Source of the DNA: Mucilaginibacter sp. L3T2-6 | Lineage (GTDB): Bacteria; Bacteroidota; Bacteroidia; Sphingobacteriales; Sphingobacteriaceae | Direction of reading: 5' to 3' | Length of the DNA stretch: 64,000 bases | NCBI RefSeq assembly: GCF_030519355.1 | Contig: NZ_JAUMKC010000019.1 | Span: 52,859 to 116,858 of the forward strand | The notes under the pieces: model-generated | Told to the model about the DNA's origin: nothing | Database searches by the model: none | Seen by the model: the letters and a program-made list of their open reading frames with translations, nothing else | Shown here: positions 26,197 to 35,049 of the stretch, piece by piece | How the letters are laid out: every line of letters starts with the position of its first letter | How positions within the stretch are numbered: the stretch's first letter is position 1 | Made by a program: the position numbers and the translations under genes

Positions 26197-26961
26197 TTAA
26201 AACCTGCGGCCCAGAATAACTTTAAAGATAGATTTATCTGTCTCATCAGTAAGCCCGAAACCATAACCAGCGTTGAATTCCCAATTCGGACTAAAATTTA
26301 AATCAGTGGCGATAAATAACTGATGTTCTTCATCCCGGATTGGATAGTAATGAAAAAACGGACCAGTGCTACCATAATATTCAAGCCCGAGGGCAACTAC
26401 TTTTGACACATCGTAACTTGCTTTTACATTGGGCGAAAAAATCATTCCGCTGTGTTGTTCCGGCCCTTTGAAGCTTTGCTCAAGCGTTGGATTTATAGCT
26501 ACATACAGTGCGCCCCATTTCTTGTCAACTATCGGCCTGATCTCAAGGCTCGCAGTATTGGCATCATACTGTGCCTTTTGAAACCCGAACTCCATAGATA
26601 TACTCACACCAACAGGCCATTTCCAGCTTTCCGGAACGGCTACCCGGGGACGAATATGTGAACCCACATAAGCCGTTCGGCCATCGCTGCCGATGGTATT
26701 AAAAAAATAAAACCCTGTTTCAAACCAGGGTGTCCAGCCATGGGTAATTTCAATAGTCTCATGGAAGACATGGTTGGTCGGCAATACGCCATCCACAACG
26801 GTTTTGCTTCCATCAAAGGTAAAATTGCTATGAAGTTCAAGCATTGTATGGCCCTTTTTAACAGTTTCAGAGCCATAAACCTGTATTTCGTAATTATCCT
26901 GAGCTTGCGCGGAAATAACAATAATAAATACAAAAAGAGCAGTAAGATAGTGTTTAAGCAT
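26197..26961 (-). CDS. Outer-membrane beta-barrel protein of unknown function
   Basis: A 254-aa protein from ATG 26961 (an earlier TTG at 26970 is in frame). A signal peptide is clear (LTALFVFIIVISAQA). The mature part alternates aromatic and polar residues in many short strands (WFETGFYFFNTIG, GVSISMEFGFQ, FNAGYGFGLTD) and ends in ILGRRF; a terminal phenylalanine is typical of outer-membrane beta-barrels. The gene lies 82 nt upstream of the cytochrome b gene in the same direction and may share its transcript. Role unknown. Confidence 0.72.
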   Translation of the reverse strand: MLKHYLTALFVFIIVISAQAQDNYEIQVYGSETVKKGHTMLELHSNFTFDGSKTVVDGVLPTNHVFHETIEITHGWTPWFETGFYFFNTIGSDGRTAYVGSHIRPRVAVPESWKWPVGVSISMEFGFQKAQYDANTASLEIRPIVDKKWGALYVAINPTLEQSFKGPEQHSGMIFSPNVKASYDVSKVVALGLEYYGSTGPFFHYYPIRDEEHQLFIATDLNFSPNWEFNAGYGFGLTDETDKSIFKVILGRRF

Positions 26962-27123
26962 AGTAACCAATTACGTTTTAAAACTAAAGTTAAAATCTGT
27001 ATTAAAATTGAAGCATTTTTTTGTAGACGATACACGGCTCTCGCGCTTAATCCTGCTATTTGCAACTTACCTTTATTGGTAGACTGTCGGTAACAAAGTA
27101 AAGCGCCGGCTCGTGACACTTCA

Positions 27124-28263
27124 TCATTGTTTGGTAGTTGCTTGCGCTGTTTGCTCGGCTTCCGCCATTTTTGCAAACATTACCCTAAAAGTATCCCAGG
27201 GCGTATTGTCGCCGTTTTGGGTGGCAACGGTTCGCCCGTAATAACCGTCCAGGAATTGCGGCGTAGTCGACCATATAGTTTCGGCAATGCCATAAAAACG
27301 CGGCTTCATTTCTTTGCCTGAAATTAATCGTGATTTGTAAAAGTTATCCACCTGGCTTAAGGCTACATTCGGGCGATTCCATGCACAGGTAACGACACGC
27401 AGCCCCTTCATAGCAAAATACACCGCGGTTTGATTGTCGCGGTCGTATTGCCAGTCGCAAATCACCACATCCCGGGGAATCATGTCGATAGCTTTCCAGG
27501 TATCGTTATAGCTGGCAGCCCATTGGCCTATGCCGGTAGTACGACCATCTATTAGGCGGTCGCCCCATATCCATAATTCACGCCCTTTCTCGGCGAGGTG
27601 ATCGCGGATGGTTTGCACTTCATTAGCAAACAGAACAGCTTTGTCGCGACCTGCACAGCGAGGGCACTTAGTCTCGCCCAGGTAAAAAACCTCATCCATG
27701 CCTGCATGAAAGGCCTTTGCCTCAAACGCATCTAACACCTCATCCATCACATCAAAAACAATTTTATGCACACTGGGGTGCAGCGGGCAATAGCTCTTGC
27801 AATACAAACCGTCAGCATTGGGCCATTTGTATTCGGCAGGCGTGGCCGGCATTTTTATCCACGGGGTCTCATCAAATTCAGGATATACTTTTAATAAACT
27901 ACCTAGTTTACTTGCCCATGATTGGTGACCCAATAAGTTAATCTGGGGAATGATGGCAATGTTATGATCCTTGCAAGCCGCAACGATCTTCTTGACATCC
28001 TTTTTTGAAAGGCAAATAGAGTCGCGCAGTTCCGGATGGATTTTAAACTCATAATTATAATCCACCCGAAGAATCAGCGTGTTCACCTTGCGCGGGGCCA
28101 GTTCTTCATTTATAAATTTCACAAAATCAGCGACACCGTTTGGCCGGGGGGCGGCTATCGCAAACCCTTTTACCTGGTATAGGCTGTCTGTAATTTGCTG
28201 GGCGGATACATTCAGGGCAATGATGCTTATTGAGGCAAGCATCAGTAATTTAAGCTTTTTCAT
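27124..28263 (-). CDS. GH20-like glycosidase (beta-N-acetylhexosaminidase-type), secreted
   Basis: A 379-aa protein with a signal peptide to about residue 21 (NVSAQ). The TIM-barrel carries the GH20-type catalytic Asp-Glu pair Asp190-Glu191 in HAGMDEVFYLG, plus IIPQINLLGHQSW and ELWIWGDRLIDG. It is shorter than full GH20 enzymes and lacks their N-terminal alpha/beta domain, as is usual for this Bacteroidota subgroup. A CPRC pair (residues 200-203) follows the catalytic segment and could bind metal or form a disulfide. Expected substrate: beta-linked N-acetylhexosamine, not confirmed. Confidence 0.78.
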   Translation of the reverse strand: MKKLKLLMLASISIIALNVSAQQITDSLYQVKGFAIAAPRPNGVADFVKFINEELAPRKVNTLILRVDYNYEFKIHPELRDSICLSKKDVKKIVAACKDHNIAIIPQINLLGHQSWASKLGSLLKVYPEFDETPWIKMPATPAEYKWPNADGLYCKSYCPLHPSVHKIVFDVMDEVLDAFEAKAFHAGMDEVFYLGETKCPRCAGRDKAVLFANEVQTIRDHLAEKGRELWIWGDRLIDGRTTGIGQWAASYNDTWKAIDMIPRDVVICDWQYDRDNQTAVYFAMKGLRVVTCAWNRPNVALSQVDNFYKSRLISGKEMKPRFYGIAETIWSTTPQFLDGYYGRTVATQNGDNTPWDTFRVMFAKMAEAEQTAQATTKQ

Positions 28264-28475
28264 TAGTTAAGGATTAAAAGGATCAACCGGCAACCTAAGT
28301 TAAAGCAAAATGGGCCGGGTTTTATATAACAGCAGCGTTTATTTAAGTACTGTAGTGTAAAAATAGTATGATAGTTCCCGGTTAGTCGCACAAACGATTC
28401 CTTGTAATAACAATCCGATAAGCCATTGTATATTGAAACGAAAATATTACACTGTCTCTCTCCTTTTTTCCTGAT

Positions 28476-31187
28476 TTAAAAATCCGGATGGAAGCTGAAC
28501 TTCACCCCATACCGCGACACACCGGGATGGTCGAGGTAGTTGAAGCGCCTGATGACATCCACCCGTAAAAACTTAAAGATGTTGCCTATGCCTACGCCGC
28601 CCTCAACGTATGGGGTGCTGCCAAGTGCGTAGGTGCCATAAGCGCCGTTGGTGGCTGGCGGCAGGCGGTAAAGGCCCCCGGTTTGGGTTGGGTCGTTTTC
28701 GGCACGCAGGCCGCCATACAAAATTTTGGCCGACAGGTATTCGCGCCACTTCAGGCGTTTGATGAGCGGTATGCGGTTCAGGAAAAAGCCGTTGAAGCTT
28801 TGGGTAAAGTTGATGCCTGCATAATGGTCGCTCACAAACTCAAGATAGTTCATGCCATTATAAAAATCGCGCTCATAGGCCAGCGACTGGTTAGCCGGGC
28901 TGATGTTCAGCAACGGAAAAGGCACTTTACCCTGCACATACCCGCCGATAGCAGTAACATCGGCAAAGCCAAACTGCCCGAAATAAAAGCGTTTGTACAG
29001 GTTAAGCCCGATGTCGGTATAGCTGTAGGAACCGTTCATAAAGCCCTTAATGCCGCGGTTAAGCTGCAGGTCAAAAATGGGGTATTTGCCGTGGGCGAAG
29101 TGCCGTTGCTCGGTGCCCTGCAATATAATTTCGTGCGGGGCATAGCGCAGGTGTACGTCAATTTCGCTGGTGGTAAGGTTATGCACCATGGTTCCGGCTG
29201 CATCATTCATCTGGTAAACCAGCTGCGCCGCCGGCGACTGGTTCCAGTTTTTAAAGGCGACGTTCCAGGAGAAATGGTTCTCGAAATCCTTTACATATTG
29301 CAGCTCGAAAATGCCGCTGTAAAGCCAGTAATTGGTCTTTCCGGTTTGGAACGAGGTAAAAGCAGCCTGCCTGTTGGTGATGGAAAAGGTATGCCCCGGC
29401 ACATCCACATCATATAAATAGCTCACCTTAAAGTAGTCGTTAGGGAAACGGTAAGGCGAAGTTTTGTTGAGCGAGATATAGCCGACGGCGTCCACCTTGG
29501 CCTTTTTATCCTTTGTGCCGATGGCGGCGTATCCCTGCAAATAAAAGGTACTGTCGAACTTTGGCGTGGTGCGTGCCCCGCCTTCAAGTCTTATGCCCTC
29601 CTGGCTGTTAAACGAAAAGAACCTGCCTACCGGGCCTATCTGCACCTGGCCTGCATCGGCATATCCGCCAATAATGGTAGCTGCCCACCACATGGTACGC
29701 TTGTAAGAGGGCATTTGTGCCAGCCTGTTCATTTTGCCGTAAACCTGTTTCTGCTGCGGGGTCAGCGTGTCAGTACGATGCGCGGCCCAGTAAGCAGTAT
29801 CGGCATTGTTGGCATGCGGCGCAATTTGCAGGGGCTTTCCGTCATAAAACATTTCGGGCTGCGGGGCGTCCAGCTTATAGTTGGTATAGCTCACCGTTCG
29901 CTGGCCCATGGCTCCCCAGCCTTTTGTTTTGGAGATACCGAAATCGGCAGTAACATCACTTTTGGTAAGGTAATACCTGCCGTTGGGCTGGTGCGCAAAG
30001 TCAAGCCGTATCCGCATACTGCGCATAAAGTTGATGTTGATATCCTTATTCACGTTCATCTCGCAGGCTGTAACGGCGTAATGCCCGTCGAGCGTAACCA
30101 CCAGCTTTCCTTCAAATAGCTGATCGCCCTTCACACGCGGGGTAAAGGCAACTTCAATCTGCTTACCGGCAGGTGTGCTGATGGTATCAACTATAAAAAA
30201 TTTATAATAATTGGGCGAGTGGTCGGCAATGGGGCTTAAAAACTGCTTATTAATGATAAAGAGGTTGTTTTGGTAGATGTCGGGATTATCGCCATACAGT
30301 CGGTTCACATATACGTTAAGCCCGGCGGTATCAATAAACTTAATAATGTTCACCTGCTTTTGGGCAGTTACCACCTGTATCTTTTTTTCGGGTTGTTTGC
30401 GGTAGTAAATCTCCGACAGTTTTTCGCCCTCGATAACGGGCAGCAGGGTTTTGCTATTACCGTTCTCATCGGTCACCGTATCCAGCATAAACCGGTACTT
30501 ACTAAAAAACTTACCGTTAACAAACTTTGGCGAAAGGTCGAAAAAGGAAATTCCGGTGCGCTCGTACTGGTTATATTGCAAGTAGGCGGCTGCTTCCATC
30601 TGGTTTTCGGCCTTATGGTTAATGATCTGCTGGATAAGAGAAACTGCAGGGTTATCCTTGTTGCGGTACTTTTGTTTCCTGGCTGATGTGATCAGCACGC
30701 CCTTTAGCTGGGTCTGACTGCCATACATGCTTATATTCAACTCGTTAACCTGCTCCGGTTTAATTACTTTGGTTACCGGCTGGTACCCCACCTGCGAGAA
30801 GGTAACCTTTGTAAAAGCGCCGGGCTTGCTCAGCCGGAATCTCCCCAGCGAATCGGTACTGACGGCGTAGATGGTGCCGGTAAAACCTACGGTAACATAC
30901 ACCAGCGGCCTGCCGGTTGCAGCATCATAAACCCGCCCGGTAATGGTGGTTACTTTAACGGTATCAGCGGCGTCTTTAATGGTGTCGGTTTGCTGTGCGG
31001 CGGTGTTTAAGGCAAACAGGCACAAACACAGGCAGCCCGCTAACTTTAACGGGATACTAACCGGCCTTAAACGGTCAATGATACTTCTGTAATAATAAGC
31101 CGGTCCACATGCCCCAACCCAACGAATGCGTAACAAAGTAATAAACACTAAATAAGTAACAGGAACTAAACAAACGTATATGTGCAC
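28476..31187 (-). CDS. DUF5686/CarboxypepD_reg-like outer-membrane protein
   Basis: A 903-aa protein. After an ambiguous N-terminus, a hydrophobic leader ends NTAAQ (about residue 64). It is followed by a carboxypeptidase-regulatory-like beta-sandwich (TGRVYDAATGRPLVYVTVG, about 80-165), and then a large region ending in a beta-barrel with PHEIILQGTEQRHF and a C-terminal phenylalanine (KFSFHPDF), as in DUF5686 proteins. These are outer-membrane proteins of Bacteroidota with unsettled function. The frame starts at GTG 31187; the leader would be unusually long, so the real start may be nearer the hydrophobic core. Transcribed divergently from the helicase gene. Confidence 0.82.
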   Translation of the reverse strand: MHIYVCLVPVTYLVFITLLRIRWVGACGPAYYYRSIIDRLRPVSIPLKLAGCLCLCLFALNTAAQQTDTIKDAADTVKVTTITGRVYDAATGRPLVYVTVGFTGTIYAVSTDSLGRFRLSKPGAFTKVTFSQVGYQPVTKVIKPEQVNELNISMYGSQTQLKGVLITSARKQKYRNKDNPAVSLIQQIINHKAENQMEAAAYLQYNQYERTGISFFDLSPKFVNGKFFSKYRFMLDTVTDENGNSKTLLPVIEGEKLSEIYYRKQPEKKIQVVTAQKQVNIIKFIDTAGLNVYVNRLYGDNPDIYQNNLFIINKQFLSPIADHSPNYYKFFIVDTISTPAGKQIEVAFTPRVKGDQLFEGKLVVTLDGHYAVTACEMNVNKDININFMRSMRIRLDFAHQPNGRYYLTKSDVTADFGISKTKGWGAMGQRTVSYTNYKLDAPQPEMFYDGKPLQIAPHANNADTAYWAAHRTDTLTPQQKQVYGKMNRLAQMPSYKRTMWWAATIIGGYADAGQVQIGPVGRFFSFNSQEGIRLEGGARTTPKFDSTFYLQGYAAIGTKDKKAKVDAVGYISLNKTSPYRFPNDYFKVSYLYDVDVPGHTFSITNRQAAFTSFQTGKTNYWLYSGIFELQYVKDFENHFSWNVAFKNWNQSPAAQLVYQMNDAAGTMVHNLTTSEIDVHLRYAPHEIILQGTEQRHFAHGKYPIFDLQLNRGIKGFMNGSYSYTDIGLNLYKRFYFGQFGFADVTAIGGYVQGKVPFPLLNISPANQSLAYERDFYNGMNYLEFVSDHYAGINFTQSFNGFFLNRIPLIKRLKWREYLSAKILYGGLRAENDPTQTGGLYRLPPATNGAYGTYALGSTPYVEGGVGIGNIFKFLRVDVIRRFNYLDHPGVSRYGVKFSFHPDF

Positions 31188-31417
31188 TATAAAGTATTAT
31201 GGCCCAAATTTTTAAGGGTACCGGTTAGTTAAACCCGTATCAGGCGAAATATGTTTTAACAGATAATTCCGGGTACAACAAATCGTCCTCTCCAACAGCT
31301 TTTACCTTTAACCTTTCGCCGGCTCACGCCGTCACTGTTAATAACCTTTCCGCCTCCGCCCTTTCTGCTTTCGCCTAAAACGATTAATTTCGCCTTGCAG
31401 AAAAGAGGAAAAGAATA

Positions 31418-33721
31418 TTGGACTACCTACAGGGATTGAACCCCGAACAAAGGGGAGCTGTTGAGCAGATTGACGGACCGGTGATGATTGTTGCAGGCGC
31501 AGGGTCGGGCAAAACACGCGTGATCACTTACCGCGTGGCGCACCTGATACGCAGCGGCGTGGATGCCTTTAATATACTGGTGCTTACGTTTACCAACAAG
31601 GCGGCTAAAGAAATGCGCGAGCGTATTACTAACCTGGTAGGCCCGGATGCCAAAAACATCTGGATGGGCACTTTTCACTCCGTTTTTGCCAAGATCCTGA
31701 GGGTTGAGGCTGACAAGATCGGCTACCCGAACAACTTCACCATTTACGATACCGACGACAGTAAAAGCGTTTTAAGGGCCATTATTAAAGAGATGAACCT
31801 CGACGATAAGCTGTACAATGTAAACTTTGTGCTCAACCGTATTTCGGCAGCCAAAAACAACCTGGTATCGTGGATGGAATACCAGCAGAACCCGCAGATA
31901 CAGGCCGATGATATCGAGACCCGCAGGAACCTGATGGGCGCCATCTACCAAAATTATGTTGCCCGCTGCTACCGCGCCGGTGCGATGGATTTTGACGACC
32001 TGCTGTTTAAAACTAACGAGCTGCTGAAAACCCACCCTGAAGTTTTGAACAAATACCAGCATAAGTTTAAGTACCTGATGGTGGATGAGTACCAGGATAC
32101 CAACTTTTCGCAGTACCTGATTGTAAAGAAACTGGCTGCAGTGAACGAGAATATTTGCGTGGTGGGCGACGATGCACAAAGTATCTACGCCTTCAGGGGC
32201 GCCAACATACAGAACATCCTGAACTTCGAGAAGGATTACCCGGATCTGAAGGTGTTTAAACTGGAGCAGAACTACCGCTCTACGCAAAATATCGTGAATA
32301 TGGCTAACAGCATCATTGCCAATAATAAAGAGCAGCTGAAAAAGCGCGTGTTCAGCGAAAAAGAGAAGGGTGATAAGATAAAGGTGATGCGTGCCTACAG
32401 CGATAACGAGGAAGGCAAGCTGGTGGCCGAAGCTATTATGCAGGAACGCAGTACCAAAGGCCTTAAATGGAACGACTTTGCCATACTGTACCGCACCAAC
32501 GCCCAGTCGCGCTCCATGGAGGAGGCTTTACGCAAGCAGGGCACGCCTTATAAAATATACGGAGGATTGTCCTTCTATCAGCGTAAGGAAATTAAGGATC
32601 TGATCGCTTATTTCAGGCTCACTTTCAATCCTGCCGATGAAGAAGCATTAAAACGCGTTATCAATTACCCCAAGCGCGGTATTGGCGACGCTACGGTAGA
32701 TCAGTTAATTGTAGCAGCGGGGGCTAATAACATTACCTCGTTCGAAGTGATCATCAACGCACAGAAGTACCTGGACGGACGGACAGCTGCCAAAGTCTAC
32801 GGCTTTGCCACCATGATCCAGAGCTTCCAGGTGATCACGCAAAACTTAGGCGCTTATGAAGCGGCCCTGCATATAGCGCAGCACTCCGGCTTGTTGAAGG
32901 ACTTGTATGAGGATAAATCGGTAGAGGGTTTGAACCGTTATGAGAATATTCAGGAGCTTTTGAACGGTATCAAGGAGTTTTCGGAGCGCGAGGACATTGA
33001 AGAAAAAGGCCTCGATGTGTTTATGCAGGATGTGGCCCTGCTCACCAACGACGATAACGACAAGGACAAAAACGCCGATACGGTATCGCTGATGACGATT
33101 CATTCTTCCAAGGGATTGGAGTTTCCGCAGGTATACGTTGTGGGCTTGGAAGAGAATTTATTCCCGTCGCAGATGTCGCTTAACTCGCGCAGCGATTTGG
33201 AAGAAGAACGCCGGTTGTTTTATGTAGCCACTACCCGTGCTGAAAATAAACTTACCTTAAGCTATGCTACCTCCCGCTTTAAATTCGGTTCGCTGATAAA
33301 CTGCGAGCCAAGCCGTTTTCTGGACGAAATTGACGCCCAATACCTGGAGCTTGATTTCACTGCGCGCCCAACCAGCAGCAATAACCCATTTTTTGCAGAT
33401 GAGCGCAAGGCCTGGAGCAGCGGCCCGGGTTCACAAGGCAGTAATCGCCCATCTGCCGATACGTTTTCCAAACCGAAGGCCCCTCCTGTTAAAACTACAT
33501 CTATATTAGCTAAAGCACATGTGCCAAGCGCCGGTTTTGCACCGTCAGACACATCAAACTTACAGGTTGGTATGGAAGTTGAACATGAAAGGTTCGGGTT
33601 CGGGAAGGTGATTAATCTTGAAGGGAATAAACCCGATATAAAGGCTACCATCTTCTTTAAGGAAATTGGCCAAAAGCAGTTGCTTTTAAAATTCGCGAAG
33701 CTTCGCATAGTTAACAATTAA
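31418..33721 (+). CDS. UvrD/PcrA-type ATP-dependent DNA helicase
   Basis: A 767-aa superfamily 1A 3'-5' helicase acting in nucleotide-excision and mismatch repair and replication restart. Motifs in order: Walker A GAGSGKT (27-33), Ia TFTNKAAKEM, II VDEYQD (Asp223-Glu224), III GDDAQSIYAFRGA, IV EQNYRST, and V/VI TIHSSKGLEF then VATTRAENKL. The C-terminus has the PcrA tudor-like module (VGMEVEHERFGFGKV). The start is TTG 31418, preceded by an AGAGGA ribosome-binding sequence 8 nt upstream, one of the few clear Shine-Dalgarno sites here. The name PcrA or UvrD cannot be chosen from sequence alone. Confidence 0.95.
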   Translation: MDYLQGLNPEQRGAVEQIDGPVMIVAGAGSGKTRVITYRVAHLIRSGVDAFNILVLTFTNKAAKEMRERITNLVGPDAKNIWMGTFHSVFAKILRVEADKIGYPNNFTIYDTDDSKSVLRAIIKEMNLDDKLYNVNFVLNRISAAKNNLVSWMEYQQNPQIQADDIETRRNLMGAIYQNYVARCYRAGAMDFDDLLFKTNELLKTHPEVLNKYQHKFKYLMVDEYQDTNFSQYLIVKKLAAVNENICVVGDDAQSIYAFRGANIQNILNFEKDYPDLKVFKLEQNYRSTQNIVNMANSIIANNKEQLKKRVFSEKEKGDKIKVMRAYSDNEEGKLVAEAIMQERSTKGLKWNDFAILYRTNAQSRSMEEALRKQGTPYKIYGGLSFYQRKEIKDLIAYFRLTFNPADEEALKRVINYPKRGIGDATVDQLIVAAGANNITSFEVIINAQKYLDGRTAAKVYGFATMIQSFQVITQNLGAYEAALHIAQHSGLLKDLYEDKSVEGLNRYENIQELLNGIKEFSEREDIEEKGLDVFMQDVALLTNDDNDKDKNADTVSLMTIHSSKGLEFPQVYVVGLEENLFPSQMSLNSRSDLEEERRLFYVATTRAENKLTLSYATSRFKFGSLINCEPSRFLDEIDAQYLELDFTARPTSSNNPFFADERKAWSSGPGSQGSNRPSADTFSKPKAPPVKTTSILAKAHVPSAGFAPSDTSNLQVGMEVEHERFGFGKVINLEGNKPDIKATIFFKEIGQKQLLLKFAKLRIVNN

Positions 33722-33836
33722 GCAATTTTTTTCCTACCTCTGTAGAAATCATTCCCCAGTTTTCCCACCCGGTTAATTATTAAATCATTTAGCAAATGCG
33801 TATTGCCCATTAATTAATATGGCATAAGGTTTGAAT

Positions 33837-33879
33837 GTTTACTTAAATCCATTTCTATAATTTAAACTATCGAGTAAAC
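33837..33879. promoter_or_regulatory. Inverted repeat immediately upstream of the XRE regulator
   Basis: GTTTACT (33837-33843) and AGTAAAC (33873-33879) are exact complements, ending 2 nt before the start codon at 33882. A dimeric regulator binding here could control its own gene. The TTACT/AGTAA half-site recurs upstream of the 97-aa orphan (34359-34412). Confidence 0.45.
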
Positions 33880-33881
33880 TC

Positions 33882-34250
33882 ATGACTGAAAACCTTAAAA
33901 AGAAAACCAACAAAACTGTTGGCAAGAACATCCGCACCGTACGTCATCAGCGCGGCTGGAGCCAGGAAGATGTCGCAAATCGTTTGGGCATTTCCATTCC
34001 TGCATTCTCAAAAATCGAAACAGGTGTAACCGACATTAATTTGTCGCGTTTGGAACAGATCGCCAACATTTACGAAATCAACGTGGTGAATCTTTTAGCA
34101 TTGGATGCTGAAGATACAGAACCACAGGTTTCTCATCTGAGCATTGCAGAGAAAAAGATACTGGACCGCGAGGCCGAAATTGCAAACCTGCAGCGAAAAG
34201 TGATTTTACTTTACGAAGAACTAAGGAACAGGATACCTGTTATGGCGTAA
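33882..34250 (+). CDS. XRE-family helix-turn-helix transcriptional regulator
   Basis: A 122-aa protein. Residues about 14-72 form a Cro/CI-type HTH (NIRTVRHQRGWSQEDVANRL and ISIPAFSKIETG). The C-terminal 40 residues form a charged heptad-like helix (SIAEKKILDREAEIANLQRK), a likely coiled-coil dimerisation segment. It lies 160 bp after the helicase gene and has its own inverted-repeat leader, so it is probably separately transcribed and may be autoregulated. The next gene is the 97-aa orphan. Confidence 0.88.
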   Translation: MTENLKKKTNKTVGKNIRTVRHQRGWSQEDVANRLGISIPAFSKIETGVTDINLSRLEQIANIYEINVVNLLALDAEDTEPQVSHLSIAEKKILDREAEIANLQRKVILLYEELRNRIPVMA

Positions 34251-34358
34251 TTTCTACAAGCACTGTTCATTAAACATTACATTAATGTCTAAACTATCAG
34301 GCGTTTAGAACACCTTTGTTTTGTTTTCCTTTTAACTTCATTCATACCCTACCCACTA

Positions 34359-34412
34359 TATTACTCCAAAATTCGGCATGATATTAATTTATCTGCGTTT
34401 TTTGGAGTAATA
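34359..34412. promoter_or_regulatory. Perfect 13-bp inverted repeat upstream of the 97-aa orphan
   Basis: TATTACTCCAAAA (34359-34371) and TTTTGGAGTAATA (34400-34412) are exact reverse complements with a 28-nt spacer, ending 36 bp before the ATG at 34449. It can act as a two-site operator on DNA or a leader hairpin in RNA. It shares the TTACT/AGTAA half-site with the repeat in front of the XRE gene. Confidence 0.6.
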
Positions 34413-34448
34413 ATTGCAGCGACCTAAACACATCAACAGTTATCTGCC

Positions 34449-34742
34449 ATGGCAAACTACCTGATATCGATCCCAAACAGTGGTACGGCGCAAGACGGTA
34501 CTATCCACGACCCTTCAAGCAAATTGAAAGTTAAGGTTGTGCGTTTGCTTCAATCGACTATCGGTCCGTTAAAAGGCGAAAAAAGGTTTTTTGTTGACGC
34601 GAACGGCGAAATGCTTGCATTTGAAACTAAAGGCTACAATCAGCACCGTGAACTGCTGATCCTGCATATGATAGCCTGGTATTGTCTTTATCTTGGTTTA
34701 ATTGAAGCCCAGATACATAGTAGCCTGCCATTAGCCGTATAA
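34449..34742 (+). CDS. Small uncharacterised protein (97 aa)
   Basis: An ATG at 34449 opens a 97-residue frame with no signal peptide. It begins MANYLISIPNSG, has a basic middle (KVKVVRLLQSTIG and LKGEKRFF) and a hydrophobic C-terminal helix (LILHMIAWYCLYLGLIEAQI). I do not recognise a family. A strong inverted repeat in its leader and an XRE regulator upstream suggest a regulated gene rather than a chance frame. Confidence 0.6.
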   Translation: MANYLISIPNSGTAQDGTIHDPSSKLKVKVVRLLQSTIGPLKGEKRFFVDANGEMLAFETKGYNQHRELLILHMIAWYCLYLGLIEAQIHSSLPLAV

Positions 34743-34774
34743 CAGGGCGGGGTTTATTTTATAATTAAACGATA

Positions 34775-34829
34775 ACTTGCTGTTAAATTTTAAGGCTCAC
34801 GAGCAGGTGAATATACACTTGCTGTTAAA
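34775..34829. repeat. Direct repeat ACTTGCTGTTAAA within the 305-bp gap 34743-35047
   Basis: The 13-mer ACTTGCTGTTAAA occurs at 34775-34787 and 34817-34829, 42 bp apart. The gap lies between two convergent genes (97-aa orphan and TPR/DHp gene). Apart from this and the 7-bp tandem repeat at its right end I see no gene or clear terminator in it. Confidence 0.5.
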
Positions 34830-35002
34830 CAAGCCATTCTTTTGATCCCTATATATAGATCATCCCATAGTTTTGCAGAAGCGCGGCCCGGTCTCCGCAA
34901 TATATCAGGATAAACAGTAAAACCCTGGTGCATACACCAACACTACAGCTATAGGCTATGGCCTTTCGACTATAGACTATGAACTTCCGGCTTTCGACCA
35001 TC

Positions 35003-35049
35003 GACTATGGACTATGGACTATGGACTATCGACTATCGACTATCGACTC
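35003..35049. repeat. 7-bp tandem repeat (GACTATG/GACTATC) ending in the stop codon of the TPR/DHp gene
   Basis: Three GACTATG units are followed by three GACTATC units and a partial unit GACTC, in perfect register from 35003. Degenerate units (CGACTATAGACTAT) extend leftward to about 34968. The last partial unit overlaps the TGA (minus strand, 35050-35048) that ends the TPR/DHp gene. Simple repeats of this kind occur between genes in related genomes. Confidence 0.85.

Noticed and set aside
28683..29417. Long open frame (244 codons) on the plus strand
   Set aside because: It lies wholly antisense to the DUF5686 gene, has no recognisable domain and reflects the GC-rich codon pattern of that gene.
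31772..32287. Long open frame on the minus strand
   Set aside because: Antisense to the helicase motifs, with no family features.
35003..35049. Attachment site or transposon end
   Set aside because: The units are a short simple repeat with no flanking integrase, transposase or target duplication.
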